Assembly: GCF_020921035.1 (NCBI RefSeq)
Contig: NC_063150.1
Coordinates: 29,001,826-29,065,825 of the forward strand
DNA: 64,000 nt
Direction of reading: 5' to 3'
DNA from: Rhodamnia argentea
Lineage: Eukaryota; Streptophyta; Magnoliopsida; Myrtales; Myrtaceae
In this document: in pieces, positions 23,913 to 37,546 of the stretch
Position numbering within the stretch: position 1 is the stretch's first letter
How the letters are laid out: each line of letters begins with the position of its first letter
Program-made: the position numbers and the translations under genes
Notes under the pieces: generated by a model
What the model saw: the letters and a program-made list of their open reading frames with translations, nothing else
Database searches by the model: none
Told to the model about the DNA's origin: nothing

Positions 23913-26900
23913 CTACTGCAACAACGAAAACTGCTCAGGGAAGGCACCGCGCAAAGTCAAAACGAGCTGAGGTGGCAACACCTGCCCTTTCAGGAGAACA
24001 TCTCGATGTCTTTCTATCAATGAGAAGACAAGCCGTTGGTGATCAATCTCCTCCAGATGGCCTAGTTTGTATCATACAGACACAAATCGATTAGTAAGAT
24101 CATCACAAAGTTTACCCTGAGCATGAAAATTGTTAAACAGGCCCCAAAAAAAATAAAAATAAAAAAACAGAACCCCACATACAATCCCTCGGGTTAACCT
24201 TGTGGACACAATTCCTTGTACGGGCAACCATGCCTCAAAGGTCAAGAGAAAACTCATTTCACTCGAAAAAATAGATACATTTGCAACAAGAACTGTACTG
24301 GGATTTCCCAAAAAAAAAATTCTGAAGCAGTTTCTCCTTGTGCAATCTGAATTCTATGCAACCTAAGGGGGCCCAAGAACTAATAAGCCTGAACTTGGTT
24401 GCCTTGCATGCCACTTGCTTTGCTAATTAACTAGTTTTAGGAAGATGTTGTAGATGGAGTTATGGGGCTAAAAAGTCCACCAGTCCCTTTGGAAAACACT
24501 TCATACCTATATTCTGTCCCAAACAAACAAACTCACAAACCTTGCAGTCGATATCACCTCCAAAAGAGGGCCTTAAAAAAGCAGCCATCGACAGCAATAC
24601 GAAAATTCTACTTTTACGGCTATCTGACTACCACATGAGACTTCTGAAGCTTGTGACTATGATGAAAGCATGGAAGTTGCATCTCATCGAACTCAAATGT
24701 AAGATAGTGTCCATTGTAAGTGACTTAGACAATCAGGGTTGTGACACAATTCAAGCAGATTAAGTTTGTAACAATAACCACAAGTGTTTTCACACAGCTC
24801 ACAAGCAGAACACAGAACTTTACCCAAATCAGGCTCAAGGTCTTCACATTCGACATCTCCCTCTTCAACGGCATTACCATCTTCAAGATCAATCGCAGCT
24901 TTGGCATATCTTTCCAGAAATTCTTCTTGAGTTTCTTCATGCTCGTCATCATCTGAATCCTGGTACAATTTAAAAACGACTTACAGAGAAGGAAGCATTC
25001 TCTGAATATATCTAGAAAAAATAATTAAGTTACCCTTTAGCCATCAAGTAGAATTTTCATGTTATATAGTTCGCTGGTACGTTATGCTGCTTGATAAAAC
25101 TGAAGTTCTTTTCAACATTGTCCCGAGAAAAAAGCCCAGTTCAAACAATTGAACCCGCTATCCAATCTTGCATCAAAATCCATGGAACTTACATAACCAG
25201 TTATTTACTCTTTCAAGCAGCTTGAACCATAAAACTTATACAAGAAGACATGTCGCATAGCTGGAAGTAGGTTCAAGCTATGCACTTTCTCTCCAAACTC
25301 TCTCCTTAAGACCATCAGTTCTCCAAACTATCTCCTAAAGACAGAGAGCTCGAATGTCTCGAGAGGATAATCTTATCCAACATACTAGTTTTTGTTGTCA
25401 ATTGCATCTTGATGCTTCATTTATTGACCCAGGATGTGAATTGCACCTTTAAACCATGGAGTCTCTCTGCCGGTCTGATTAGTTAAAAAAGCATCCCTAC
25501 CATCGAGAACCCACATTTACGAACCACAATTCTCAAAGGGACCTATAGATACTGGATGCGTTGTTAAGAATACTGACATCGGATAAGATCCCTCTACTCT
25601 TATGCTTCGGACTTAAGAACCATCATTGCTAACTTTTTTTCTTTTCATTGGTAAGAAGAGAACTGGTAAAAGAGCTGACCTCATAATCGGTTTCCTCTTC
25701 ATCTTCATCGCCACTTTCTTCTTGTACCTCTTCTTCTTCTTCTTCCTCCACCTCTGCATTATCTTCCACTTCTTTCAATTTCGCTGTTGCCTCCAGCAGT
25801 GACGTGAAGCATTCACGGCCTATACCGGAAGAAAAATTTCCGAGCTCTAATAACCGCTCAATCACCTTCACCAGTGCCATTACTACACAGTACCAAAAAG
25901 TCTGAATGAGTAATCGTTTCAACTTAAATAATGGATGTGTATACAAAACAGAACTGAAATACCAAACAAAAATTTACGCAAGATTTTCTTAACAATTCAA
26001 GTATTATACTTCATACTGACATAACCATGCTATGCATGGGCTTGCAGTGTCTGGGATAACTTTCTTAAGGATATGACTGATTTTGTAGATTTATGAGCAA
26101 GAGTTAAAAGAGGAACTTCATACACTCTAGATATCCATTGTTTATGTTTTTCATTTGACGTGACTCATAAAATTTTTTGCTTAGTTTTTAATTTTACCTA
26201 ACGTGTTTCTTAACTTTTTATTTATTTATGACAGGTTATTTTCACCCTTCTATTTTCTCTCTCATCAATCAATCCATTTACTTAATAGTTAAAGCTGAAT
26301 TGACAGATCATACTTTCTAAGAGTTAGAAGTCTGTTTATTTAAAGTCATCCAATAATGAAGTGCATTAATTAGAGATACAGGCTTGAAAAAAATATAGCT
26401 AATCAAGTATAGCTAAACAAGGTCAGCCCAAAAGAAATATCAATATCTTCCACTTTAACTCAAGATGAATGAGCTGAAATCTTAAGGATGAAAAAGAATC
26501 GATTATGTCTTGACTTCTGCTTGAGGATTCAAGTGTGCTACTAACCACATAACTTAATCTCGGATTCTCCTGATAGACAAATCGTACAAGAAGGGGAGGC
26601 AACCGAACATAATCCTGATACCCAGGCTGCAAAGCCACCGTCTTGGTTCCTTGTCAATATCTCCTCCACAGTGTCAGGACAATACAAATAGCATGATGCA
26701 ATAACAAGCAACAAAGACTTCCACAGTGGAGAGGGCTGCTTTCGGTAAATTCTGTAGAAACTAGAAGAGGCTGCCTGGCAAAATGCAATCACTAATGACT
26801 GCTTTACACTTTCAGTTTCAGATGAGTAGCTTGGGGCATGAAGCAGCATATGAACGCAGGAACATGCTCTGCCCATTGCAGATGGATATTGTGTGATGGC

Positions 26901-29900
26901 TTCACTTACAAAAGCTCCAATACCTTCAACAATAGATAGTGGAGGAACAGGTGGGGCAGGAGGCGATGGTACACGTCTTGACAAGAAATCAGCCAGCTCA
27001 TATTCAGTGGACAGTCTGACAACTTCCTTAATGCAGTCAAAAACTGATAAATCCTCTGATTCTTCCCAAGCATGCCAGTCTGCTACAAGATGAGCCCAAA
27101 CTGATAATAGTTCTGACACTTTAAGCTCTAGAATTGAGTTGATTTCCGTAACAGATAGCATGATCGACCCAAGTAATGTTGATGCATGATCTACACACGA
27201 GGAAGGCGCGGATGTTTCACTTTCCTGAACCAACATAGAGGAAAGGCCAAGTGTCAGGGCAGAATAGAAATCTGTGTAGAAGCATACAGGAATGATTAGA
27301 GTAAAATTTCTACAATTAGCTCCTCCCAGAAATGACTTATGCAGACAGAACGCAAGAGAGGGCTTTTATTTTGCTAATGAATCATCTATACTACGAAGTG
27401 CCTCATGCAAAGGGACACCTAGTACATTGGAAGAAACTAAATATCATTCTGGGAAACCATATTCTGGTTATCAAAATTGACTTGAAATGATAAACTAGCA
27501 AGGCAAATCAAGTTTTCCAAGGGAACAACACACGTAACTGTCTGATAACGACATTAATATATGTTACTGGAAACTAACCAACAGATTTTTTGGTTTGAGC
27601 CAAGCCTCTTGCAAAAGAACTGCGAAAGCTCTACCGATTATAGCTCGCCCAGATGCGCACTTTTCAGATGATTCATGCTCATTGGCTTCTTCACTTATAA
27701 AACTCTCCCAACATTGAGCCATCACCGCCAAAGTTGCAAAGCCCTTTTCAGCTACCTATAGAGCAAAACAGTAACCTTATCATCAAAATCAATTACAACC
27801 AATTAAGGCCTGTAGCTGCAAAGCACATGTACATTCATAACAGTCCCAAACCATTATTTAAAAATAAATCCAGGAAACTACAGTTCTAGGTTTTAGGACC
27901 CAAAGGAACTCCAACTCTATAGCATCAGACCAAAAGGGACTGCACAGTAACATGCAAAGACGAGCACCATCAGGTGCAACATGGCTGGAGCACAAGGGAC
28001 TATAGCGGCAGCATGGTGAGTTTGAAACATAATGCAGGTTGTGAACAATATACAAGTAAATACACCCTACATCATTGAACTTGTGGCCTTGCCGAGTTAA
28101 AAGTTCATGTGGTTCCAGACCGGTTCATTTACGATTGGTAAAGTCTATCAGTTGAAAAGGCATAAAAGTGCATTTGGAACAAGAAAGCATAACAGTTATT
28201 CAAAAGGCCAGAGACACAAATGGAAGAGAAACGAATAAGAATAGCAAATAGATAGTCAGTCTGCAAAATGCAAACATACTTGGGGCCATGGCTCCATATC
28301 AGGAGGTAAAAACTTTGAGATGGCGCCAACAAGTGGTAAAACTAAGTCTGGGATATGAACCATGACACTTTCATTTCCAGCCTCCATTAAAGAATTCAGA
28401 AGCTCAAATAAAATGCTGCTTTCCTCGTCTTCATCATTGATCCTATTAATCACAACTTGAAGAAGTGGCAACCATTCAGGTGGTGGGTAATCATTCTGCC
28501 AGGAAAAAACTGAAGTCAAATTAATACATCATGCTGAGAAATCCAATTTAAACATTTGACCATACAAAAATTACTGGGAACCTACTTCAAATAGCCTAGC
28601 CATCGCCCCTGCAGCTGCAACACGGACAGGATAGCAAGAAATATCCGTTGTATCCGTCATGGATAAGGCCTTAAGCAAATGGGAGTATACTTCAGAGCTC
28701 ATATCCTGAAAGCAAACATACAACTTAGAAGGATAAGTGCTTCTATTCAATAAGCACTCAATAAGAATGAAAGCAGTATCGAGCAGTGAGCACCACACTA
28801 GCTGACCAATCTGGATTCTACTCAGTGGGTCAAACAACATTAATTCTCTTGCAGAGATAACATTCCTAAGGTTCATTCTTACTTCAGGTAGACAAGATGA
28901 AAGCTCTCCAACAACCCAGTTTGCAGCTGCCACCAAGTATGGCACCTTTTCTGATATCGTGTATAGTGGTAGAACTCGTGTACGAAGAAGAGTTGCTGTA
29001 TATCCAGGTTGTTTGTCCCTTAAAAACTGTATTTGCAGCATGAAAACAAAGAGATTTCAATTTGTACTCATAAAAAATGTCAATTTGCACCACACAGCTG
29101 TTTGTGCCTTACATCTTCCAGTCCACCATAAGCCATCAACACCGCAAAGTAACTGCACAAACACATTGAATAAAGAATAAGATTTAGGCTTCCCAAGACT
29201 GTACATTCATATTTACAGCCATCTAAATAAAACACTAAATGCAAATAATGATGACCAACTGGCTTAAAAATATAAAGTATAGAGAATGGAAGTCAAAATT
29301 TAGAGTTCTGAACTATCAAAAGGTGAGAAACTCGCACTCATGAAGAACATTCTTTGAATATTAATGTAAGGAAAATATGCAATGCTTTGAGCTCAAGTAG
29401 GTCACCTCTCATGTATGTCCAGCTTTGATAGCACCAATTATTAACTGCAGGTAGTCTTTTAGAAAAACTTATCATGCTGTGAATATCTACTGGGCATGCA
29501 GAAAAAAGGAAAAGCATTTCAAAAAACAATCTGGTCGGTGAACACTTGATGTATAGATAACTAACAAGAGGAGGATAGGTCCATGAAAATCTTATTATAA
29601 AGTATGAGTTATTCGACTCCCCATGAAGAACATTCTTTGAATATTACTATAAGGAAAATATGCAACTTTTTGAGTGCAAGCAGGTCATCTCCCATGTATG
29701 TCCAGCTTTGATAGCACCAATTATAAACTGCAGATAGTCTTTTAGAAAACCTTATCGTGCTGTGAATATCTATTGGACATGCAGAAAAAAGGAAAAGCAT
29801 TTCAAAAAAGAATCGGTGAACACTTGATGTAAAGATAACTAACAAGAGGATAGGTCCATGAAAATCTTATTATAAAGTATGAGTTATTCGACTCCCCTGA

Positions 29901-32900
29901 ACGCGTGCCCGAGAGAGCGAGAGAGAGAGAGTTTACAAAATGATTGGACTAAGGAAAAAGCATTCTTTAGCCAATGAAATAGTAAACAGGACCAAAGTAC
30001 TTAAGATATAGTTCCTTTTCTTACCTGTACTGCTTATATTGATAACATTGTGCACTCTCTTTTTAAGGCAAAAAAGCAGAAGAAAAATCAGTGGAAAAAG
30101 TTGCTAATTAGACAGTGCCCAATAAGTTAATTTCTACCGTGTTTTACCACTCTGGACTTGGATGTACATATAGAATATTGATTCCACCTACTCACTTATT
30201 TAAGATTGTAGGGTGGGAAGCATTATCATCAGTAGGAACAGGGAACTTGGACAAAAAGGGAAGAACCAATAACTCCCCCACAGAAGACTGCTGACTATCT
30301 CGCTTGTTCTTTTCACCTTTTTTCCGCTTTGAAGAAGTCGATTTGGAACTCCTCATTGGAGGTCCCTGCAGTTAAACAAAAACGATAAAGTTAATTACAC
30401 AAGCAACTTCCACATGGTCGATGTAAGAGAATCAAGCACCAACCTTTGACATTGACATGACACCAAGTAAATTTATCGCACTCTTTCTGGCTGTGAACAG
30501 ATCCTCCCGCCATCCAGAAAACTCTTCCTGCATACAGATTGGAAGCTGTGACAAATAGCTACTCACATATAAAGTGAGAAAAATATTTCATTAGCAACCA
30601 TACAAGTTCAGATGGAAGGTTCTTCCTTATGTACTCATCTGCGTCTTCTTCCCACTCTAATATGTCCTATTGCAAATAGAGACATTTGAGGTAAATTAGC
30701 TACAGAAGTAAAATAAGGAGACAATCTCTATAAGCTACTTTTCGACTACAATAGCAGAGATCAGAAGCCTTACCTTTCCATTCATAGCCAATGCTGGCAT
30801 AATTGCAGAGTCCAATATAAAAGAGAAGTGTGGTGAAACAATCTTCCAACCCTAGTTAAAGTGGAAAAATATAGAGAATACAATCTATATTTGTCAGTAT
30901 AGATCAAGGTGCAAAGTCCTTTAGGCTATTTGAATATATTGATAGCTAGTGATTAAAACTAATTTAATGTCCATCCAGCAAAAATCCATAACTAATGTTT
31001 CCAAAAACTAATTTTTGAAAAACTCCCGAGTGAGACCTATTATAACAGGATATATCCACCATTTAAAACTTAATGTATACCAGTGTGCGATGTGTTTGCC
31101 TGCTACACATACATGTGTGTGTGTCCAGTGAAGACTACTCATAAGTATCATACCAAAACCCCATCCATTTTAGAACACAATTCGCAGAATGCATTTTTTG
31201 GCAACAAGTTTTTCTGAAGAAATTCAATAGAATACTCCAGGTAACCACTAGTTAATTAGTTATCGCCGGAGCTGGAAACTTACTGGTCCAGTCTCTAGAA
31301 CACGTGAAACAACATCAAAAGCAAGTGAAAGAATCCTCTCTGTCCGAAAATCTAGTTTCTGCATCCAAAATAGAACTCGTTATCAGATATACAATTGATG
31401 AAGAGGCAAGCAAATAGCAAAGTGCTAAAACACGACTCTAGAAAGAAAAACGGAGCTTAGATACATATACAGGTGAAATCAACTTTGATGAGCCGAAGTT
31501 TGAAAAGGCCCAGGAGAAAAAAAGAGCACTTTCCCACTTGCTCATGTTACTCACTCCCATCCCATCATTGCCTAAAGCTAAGCAGAAACCTGCCTTACAG
31601 AAAATTTGGTCCTTAGGCCCTGGCCTTGATTGCATTTATGAGAAACAATTTGGTGAGCCAGAAGCGGTTAGGCATAGGAAGACGGATTCTATCTACAATG
31701 GGAAACTTTTAATCCATGCGGACACATTTCTAGTGCCCAGGTTATCCTTAGGGCTAGCCAAGATGGAAATTGATGGCCAAGCAAAAGAAATTGAAAATCC
31801 TAGAAGACTACTTACGCTGATATTACTGCTGTACTTGACAATACTTAAAGCACAGTTGACAATGTCGGGCATCAACCTGAAAAAATTGGCAGATACATAC
31901 CATAAAACACAACCCAATAGTCTTCTGCTTAACAAAAAAATAGAAAGTGATTTACTTATCAGAGTGTTTTCTGTGTCGAGTAATTAGCGCACAGAAAATA
32001 AGCAAACTTCTCTTCGCAGCTTTTAACCTCTGCAAATACTCATTTGCCGACGGCACTACAGAATCGAAAGTCAAAGAATCCAAAATCTCAATTAAATCAC
32101 GACAAAATGAAGCCATGTGAGGAGCCAAAGCAGATGGCATATGTGACCTCACCTGTACAGGGAAAAGACAAGCTTAACAACTAATTCAAAAAAACCAATG
32201 CATGAAAGGAAATGTGCTAAAAAAGTCAAGCTGTCTAAATTTCCAGATTGAAAGCAACAATGTGACAGGTGTTTCAGTTGGCAGAAAAGGTACTGCTGTC
32301 TCAGCTATTGCATTTTTCTTCTTCACAAAAATTTTGCTTCTCCCATTCTCTTGGCTTGCATAAGTCCAGCTTCATACGTGTTCATCATGTCCCACGTTCG
32401 ATCATAGTTTATGGAGACAACATAACCTAGCACCTAACAGAGAATCTGAGGCATACAGTGGTCTGAACCTAGGTTACCGTATTTACGTAATGATTAGTAT
32501 GAGAAAACAACGAATTGGTCATCATAAAGCAATCTTTGCGTCCGAACGTTTGATATCCCAAAAACTTATCGTTAAAGTGTATGGTGCAGTAATAAATAAG
32601 GAAGGCCGTCAAGACACGAAAAGCATAACTTACAGCAAAATGGAAGCATTTGCATATGATAAGTATAATCTTCTCGGTACTTATATCAGTCATGATATTG
32701 GCTGCTTTGACCTATTTCAACAGCAATAAATTCATTATAGTGCACTTCAATGATATACGAGGGAAATAGTAGAGAAAGTAAAGAATTCACCTTTCCAACG
32801 AGACCATGGAAAACAATTAGCAGTGGTACGAGAATATCTTCTGCAATCAGTTCTAGCTGTGGCGGCACCGGCTCCATAACAACCTTTGGGTTCAAAAAGT

Positions 32901-35900
32901 ACTGGCAAAAAAAAAGTTATATTTACTTTTACAGATATTGAGAACTCAAGATACGTACTACAAACTTCCGCAGTTTTGCATCTCACAAGGTGATTCTTTT
33001 ACCAACTGGTTCTTTAGTTAAAGGAAGCAATGCATATATACAAGGGTGCAAAACAGATTCTACAACTGAAATGGCCAAAACATTACAGTTGAAGATGGAT
33101 TAGTATAAGCTAAAAACACAAACAAATAGCTTATAAGAGAGAAGTGGGCACCGTATATTGATTGTCAAGGCAGACACCCAGTTGAATCAAAGCAGCAACA
33201 CAAACTAGGCCTCGATCCACTAAATGAGTGGCTTTATGAATCCATTATGTCATCCACTCTGTTAGAAAATGCAACCTAGATGGACCTTAGAAGAACCACA
33301 CCCCAAGAGCTAGTTGTTTAGGTGGGAGAGCCCAAGGCCACTGAACCACAAATCGAAGTCTCACAACATCGGCATGGGATCCAAGTCCCATACCTTGCAA
33401 TTTGAAGGCATAACAATCTACCATGCTCTGCAATCCCGATGCCCACGTCGGGCTGGCTTCGCACTAGCCTTTGGTTTATCCGAGGCGAACACTGCAATAC
33501 CGGCATCACCACCATGCCGCTCAATTGCAACTAGGAGGGATGGTGGACGGCTCTCATGCTATGTTAGAAAATTCAACTAAAAGCTTAAATTACTAGGTAG
33601 AGGGAGATAACATGTATTAAGTCCTATATAAAATCCCGTAAGCAAGAGATGCGGGATACTTTAACACTTGATTCTCTGGTAAATCTTCATTAAGCTCTAG
33701 GTACCCTATACCTTTCCTCATCATTCCCATGTTTCCTGCTATTCCTTCTAACACCGAGTCTTCACCCCCACTTACCCTCAATGTTGCGTAATACTCTAAG
33801 TCCTATGTAGAATGGGAAAGGGATTATTAAGCAATACACAACTAGCGGTTTACCCCCACATGGTCCACCTTTTAAGCTCCTTTTGGAACCATGGGTCATC
33901 CAAATTGAGTCGAGTCGTTACATGAGAATACGAAGGCCTTATTTAATTGAGGAAAACCCATCTCAAACGTGCTTCTCTCATCTTATCTCAATCAGAGCAA
34001 CACTTAGGGTGCGTATGGTAACGTTTCTGTTCCCGGAATAACTTTTGGAACAGAAACATTTTTTTCTGTTTCTGTTCCCGGCTACGATTTTTGGGAACAG
34101 AAACGCGTTTGGTAACTACAAAAAAAAAATGTGTTCAAAAGCTTTGATAAGAAGTCGTCGTGTTTGAGAGTGTGAAGGAGTAGTCCAGGAACGGAGGGTT
34201 GCAAAAAGTGTTCCTCTTGCGTTATAAAATGTGTTCAAAAGCTTTGATAAAAAGTGTTCCGGGAACAAAGAAACAAGTATTTTTTGTTTCTCGTTTACGC
34301 TCCAAAAGTGTTCCTGTTTTCGAAAAGTATTCCCGGAACACTTTGGGAACACTTTTTTACCATACGCGTTTCTGGAGCGTTACCATACGCACCCTTAGTT
34401 TTCCAAAAATCAATTGTCATCCAGTCTTTGCTTGTGTACTCGCAAATCCAATAGAACGTTCTTATCTCCACTCCACTAGTTTTGTACGCATGTTGGTGTT
34501 TAACTGCCCAGCTTTTTGTGCCACGAGGCATTATTGGCCTTTATATCATCATATATAATTTTCCCTTAAGCAGTATTGGACTGTCATATAAAACACCAAG
34601 CGCACTTCTCCACATCATCCTAAACGTTCGTATTTCACCATACTTTGGCAAAATTGATCCACAATGTTGAAAGCTGTTAATTGAAACTTCTAATTTTACT
34701 AAACTTACACCATATCATAACTTTTATTGACTTACGACTTAGATTCCATGTTTCCCTCTAAATTTCCAGTTTCTCCTTTACACTCCTGCTTTTGCTTTAT
34801 CTACTAACAGAATTATCCGCGAAAAAATATACATGAAGATGTATCATCTTCAATATGTCTCTGTCAACTGATCCATTATCAGAGCAAAATGATGAGGTCT
34901 TTGAGCAGACATGATTGCTGAAAAGATATTAAATGTGCAAAACCCAGGAAATAGGAGTAAATAATCTTACCACTATTCCAGCAAAATTTAACACTCTGTA
35001 AGAAAGATCTCACTAAATGATAATTTGAAACAATAAAAAGTGTTATTTGTCGCTTATTGCTATAATTAAGGGCGTACTTGCTTATGCTTAAGCAAAAACT
35101 ACTTTTGCTTTCTCGCCAAATTTTAAAAGATTATCTAAGGTTTGAAAAGTCACATGTCAATTTTTATATATTGTGGAAGTTTCAGGTGTTTCCAGTTAAA
35201 TAAAGAAGTCAAAATGCGTGCAATGAAAGAGTTGGATTAAGCAAAAGTAGATAGTAAAAGTCAGTCTAAATGTACCCTAATTATGCACGAGGAAGAGGGA
35301 ATTGATCAGTACCTGAAAAGGCCTGATAAGTGCATGAAGGATCGTGAGGGCATTGACAGTCCTCCATTTACAATTCGAATTGTTACTAATTTGGTCGCTA
35401 TTTTGAATAGCCAGGCGTAATTCAGGCACCAGTTCAGGCCACGAATATTGCTTCACAAACTCGACTTCAGCAACAAACTTGAACTGCCAAAGGAGGATAA
35501 TTCTCACATGACTAATCACTGGCGGAACTATTTAGATGCACAATTGAGTATTGATAGAACTGTTTAGGACATTCTCATACCACTTCCACCAAAACCTTTA
35601 AAATCTCTGGTTCTACTTGAAGCAAAGCTTGCATCAGCTGATCCTTAAACTCCTTACCAACTTCTAATGATGGATTTTCACCCATATTTCGCCTGACGTA
35701 GTTCTTAAGGTAAGTGGCAGCCGCAACTTTAAGACCTTGATTTTCACCGCCTATCCATCGAAATAAGAAATTAATTGGCAACTGATACTCAACATAAGAT
35801 CAGGTATACACAGCGTAGAAGCAGAATAGAAACTTTCGAGAGCAGAATCAAACTGAAGTTCACACGATAGGCAAAAGCCAGAAGCCGAGGTATCTACAAC

Positions 35901-36223
35901 TCGCCCTGATCAATAAGCGGGCGAGGGGCGAGCAACTGTCCATACAGAATGCAAGCTAAAACTCCAAACACGATTGTCCTTTAGTTGAGAACCCGATCCT
36001 TCCTGTCTCTTCTAAGTGCGATGGCCAATTTCCAAGTGACCAACGATGAGCGAAATGAGTTCACGAGCATTGTTTTACCGGTGGCGAGGGAGAGGAGGTG
36101 GAAAGGGAAGCGAGGCAGGGAGGACGCGAGGCCGTCGAGAGCCGCGGTGGCCGCGCGGACGGCGTCGCCGTCGGAGCTGCCGAGGGTGGCGTTCAGGAGC
36201 TGAGCCAATTGCTGGACCTCCAT
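23913..36223 (-). CDS. Importin-beta family ARM/HEAT-repeat protein (At3g17340-like)
   Basis: Predicted nuclear transport receptor. Exons: 36223-36079, 35750-35581, 35483-35313, 32901-32791, 32152-31956, 31876-31816, 31358-31284, 30851-30774, 30666-30604, 30527-30444, 30365-30196, 29152-29113, 29026-28883, 28705-28586, 28495-28280, 27755-27579, 27224-26546, 25882-25680, 24959-24824, 24061-23913; all phases agree (1062 aa). The N-terminus resembles the importin Ran-binding region (ATYLKNYVRRNMGE; YSWPELVPELRLAI). Helical repeats fill the middle. Residues about 940-975 form a very acidic loop, and the C-terminus is FSLIERHRDVLLKGQVLPPQ. The assignment to the At3g17340 group, related to importin-7/8, is from memory of conserved blocks. 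The 2.4-kb third intron holds a Tourist MITE. One 177-nt intron has no stop and preserves frame. Confidence 0.88.
28706..28882 (-). other. Exitron-like, frame-preserving intron in the importin gene
   Basis: The segment has a good donor (GAA|GTAAGAATG) and acceptor (TTTGCTTTCAG|GATATG), is exactly 177 nt (59 codons) and contains no stop in the coding frame. Removing it gives the family-like junction CLPE|DMSSEVYSHLLKAL, so I treat it as an intron. If retained it would add 59 mostly hydrophobic residues. Confidence 0.6.
29338..29897. repeat. Tandem duplication of ~280 bp in an importin-gene intron
   Basis: Two copies, 29338-29620 and 29621-29897, both start CATGAAGAACATTCTTTGAA and end near GAGTTATTCGACTCCCC. 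They differ by scattered substitutions and small indels. A GAGAGA patch follows the second copy. Confidence 0.9.
34007..34395. mobile_element. Tourist-type (PIF/Harbinger) MITE in importin intron 3
   Basis: A 389-bp element with terminal inverted repeats GGGTGCGTATGGTAACG (start) and its exact reverse complement (end), flanked by TTA on both sides (34004-34006 and 34396-34398). Internally, TGTTCAAAAGCTTTGATAA occurs twice (about 34131 and 34230). It is non-coding and non-autonomous. Confidence 0.88.
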
Positions 36224-37093
36224 CGCGCCGGCGCCTCTCGTGGGGGGAGCTGCGTCGCGGCTCTGACGCTTGCGAAACCCTAGCGAGAGGTCCGAGGAGG
36301 AAGTGCGGACGCGGAGATCGTAATTGGGCGGGAAAAAATGGCGGCGGGGTGAATGATGATGAAGCTAGCTGAGGAAAGACTGAAGGTGAAATTGGGGTCA
36401 ATGAGTGACGCGAAAAAATAAATTAATGAAAATAAAAATAAAAAGAGAGATAAAAAAAACTCAGAAATAAGAAAAATGGAGATGCCGGGCATCAAATTCC
36501 CGGCACGATGTGCTTTTTCCTAACAATTTATTATATTTAATTTTGAGATAAGTGTGATGAAATGTTTAGAATTTGTTAATTCAAAATGCACTAGAACTTA
36601 TTCAATCCGTGTAATCGAGTACCCGTTAAGTCGTTCAATTTGTGTAGCGGAAAAATGTTAACGTGGCCATTTCTAATTGTTCTTTATGAGTTTAGAGCTT
36701 TTTTTTTATGAGTGTAGAGTTGACCAGGCGTCGTATTTGTAAAAAAAAAAGCTTGGAATAATGCAATAAAGGAGAAAAAAGGGCCGAGAAACTTAAAAAA
36801 ATAAACAAACCAAAATTAATATAGACTCGAAAAAATTATATACAAAAAAATCAACAAAAAATCACATGATTGGAGGATAGCAATCACTGAATTGGCAGCG
36901 GTCTAGAGAGTGGTTGTGATTTCTTAAATGGGGCAGATCCGTTGCTCCGCCATCATCGGCGAGGGCCTCTCAATGGCTTTGAGAAGACTCTCTTATCATG
37001 TTTGCAACTTCCGTATGAATCGAGCCTTATTGTTTGTTGATTGTCATTGGGGGTGAATTCCAATTAAGTCTTGTGGGTTCAAGTTGACATTAA
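36224..37093. other. Promoter side of the importin gene and AT-rich spacer
   Basis: The first ~180 bp are GC-rich and should hold the importin 5' UTR and core promoter. The rest is AT-rich with homopolymer runs. No other gene is recognised. Confidence 0.45.
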
Positions 37094-37532
37094 GGGTGCA
37101 TTTGTTTTAGGAATTAGTTTTTCGAACTTTCATCTTTTGGTCCACTGGAAAATGATATATTCAAAGAAAAATACTTTCCAGTCAATAAAAAGTTTATATA
37201 CAAAATCAGGAAAGTGAATTTCCCAATTTGAAGAAGTAAAAATACCTTTCGGAATTGCTCCTCTTTAAAATTTTAAAATATTTTAATATTATTTTCTTTT
37301 ATTTTATTTTTTTTTATTTTGTTTACTTCCCCCTTACCACGACCGGCCGGTGGTTGCTAGGCCCGCCAGATTCTTCTGCAGCCGGTGGCAATGGAGGAAG
37401 AAAGGAGAAGAAATAAAAAGAATAAAAGAAATAGAAAAGAAAAGAATAAAAATTAAAAATTAAAATTCGAATTTCCTTTTTGCCTCGACTAAACCGTTTT
37501 TGGAAAATGTTTTCAGTGAATCAAACACACTC
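37094..37532. mobile_element. Second Tourist-like MITE
   Basis: A 439-bp segment starts GGGTGCATTTGTTTTAGG and ends, in reverse complement, GAGTGTGTTTGATTCAC. It is flanked by TAA at 37091-37093 and 37533-37535. The inverted repeats are imperfect, so it is older than the copy at 34 kb. The palindrome begins 14 bp after its end. Confidence 0.6.
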
Positions 37533-37546
37533 TAAATTGGCGATGA

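Noticed and set aside
28571..29041. Reading the importin exon as one uninterrupted 150-codon exon
   Set aside because: The frame is open throughout, but good splice sites at 28883 and 28705 and the family-like junction CLPE|DMSSEVYS favour an intron.
33240..33720. TGTTAGAAAATxCAAC motif occurring twice, possible solo LTR or TRIM-like repeat in importin intron 3
   Set aside because: No consistent LTR ends, PBS or target duplication could be defined.
34116..34558. Several 60-120-codon frames on both strands
   Set aside because: They lie in the Tourist MITE and its flank and have no coding features.
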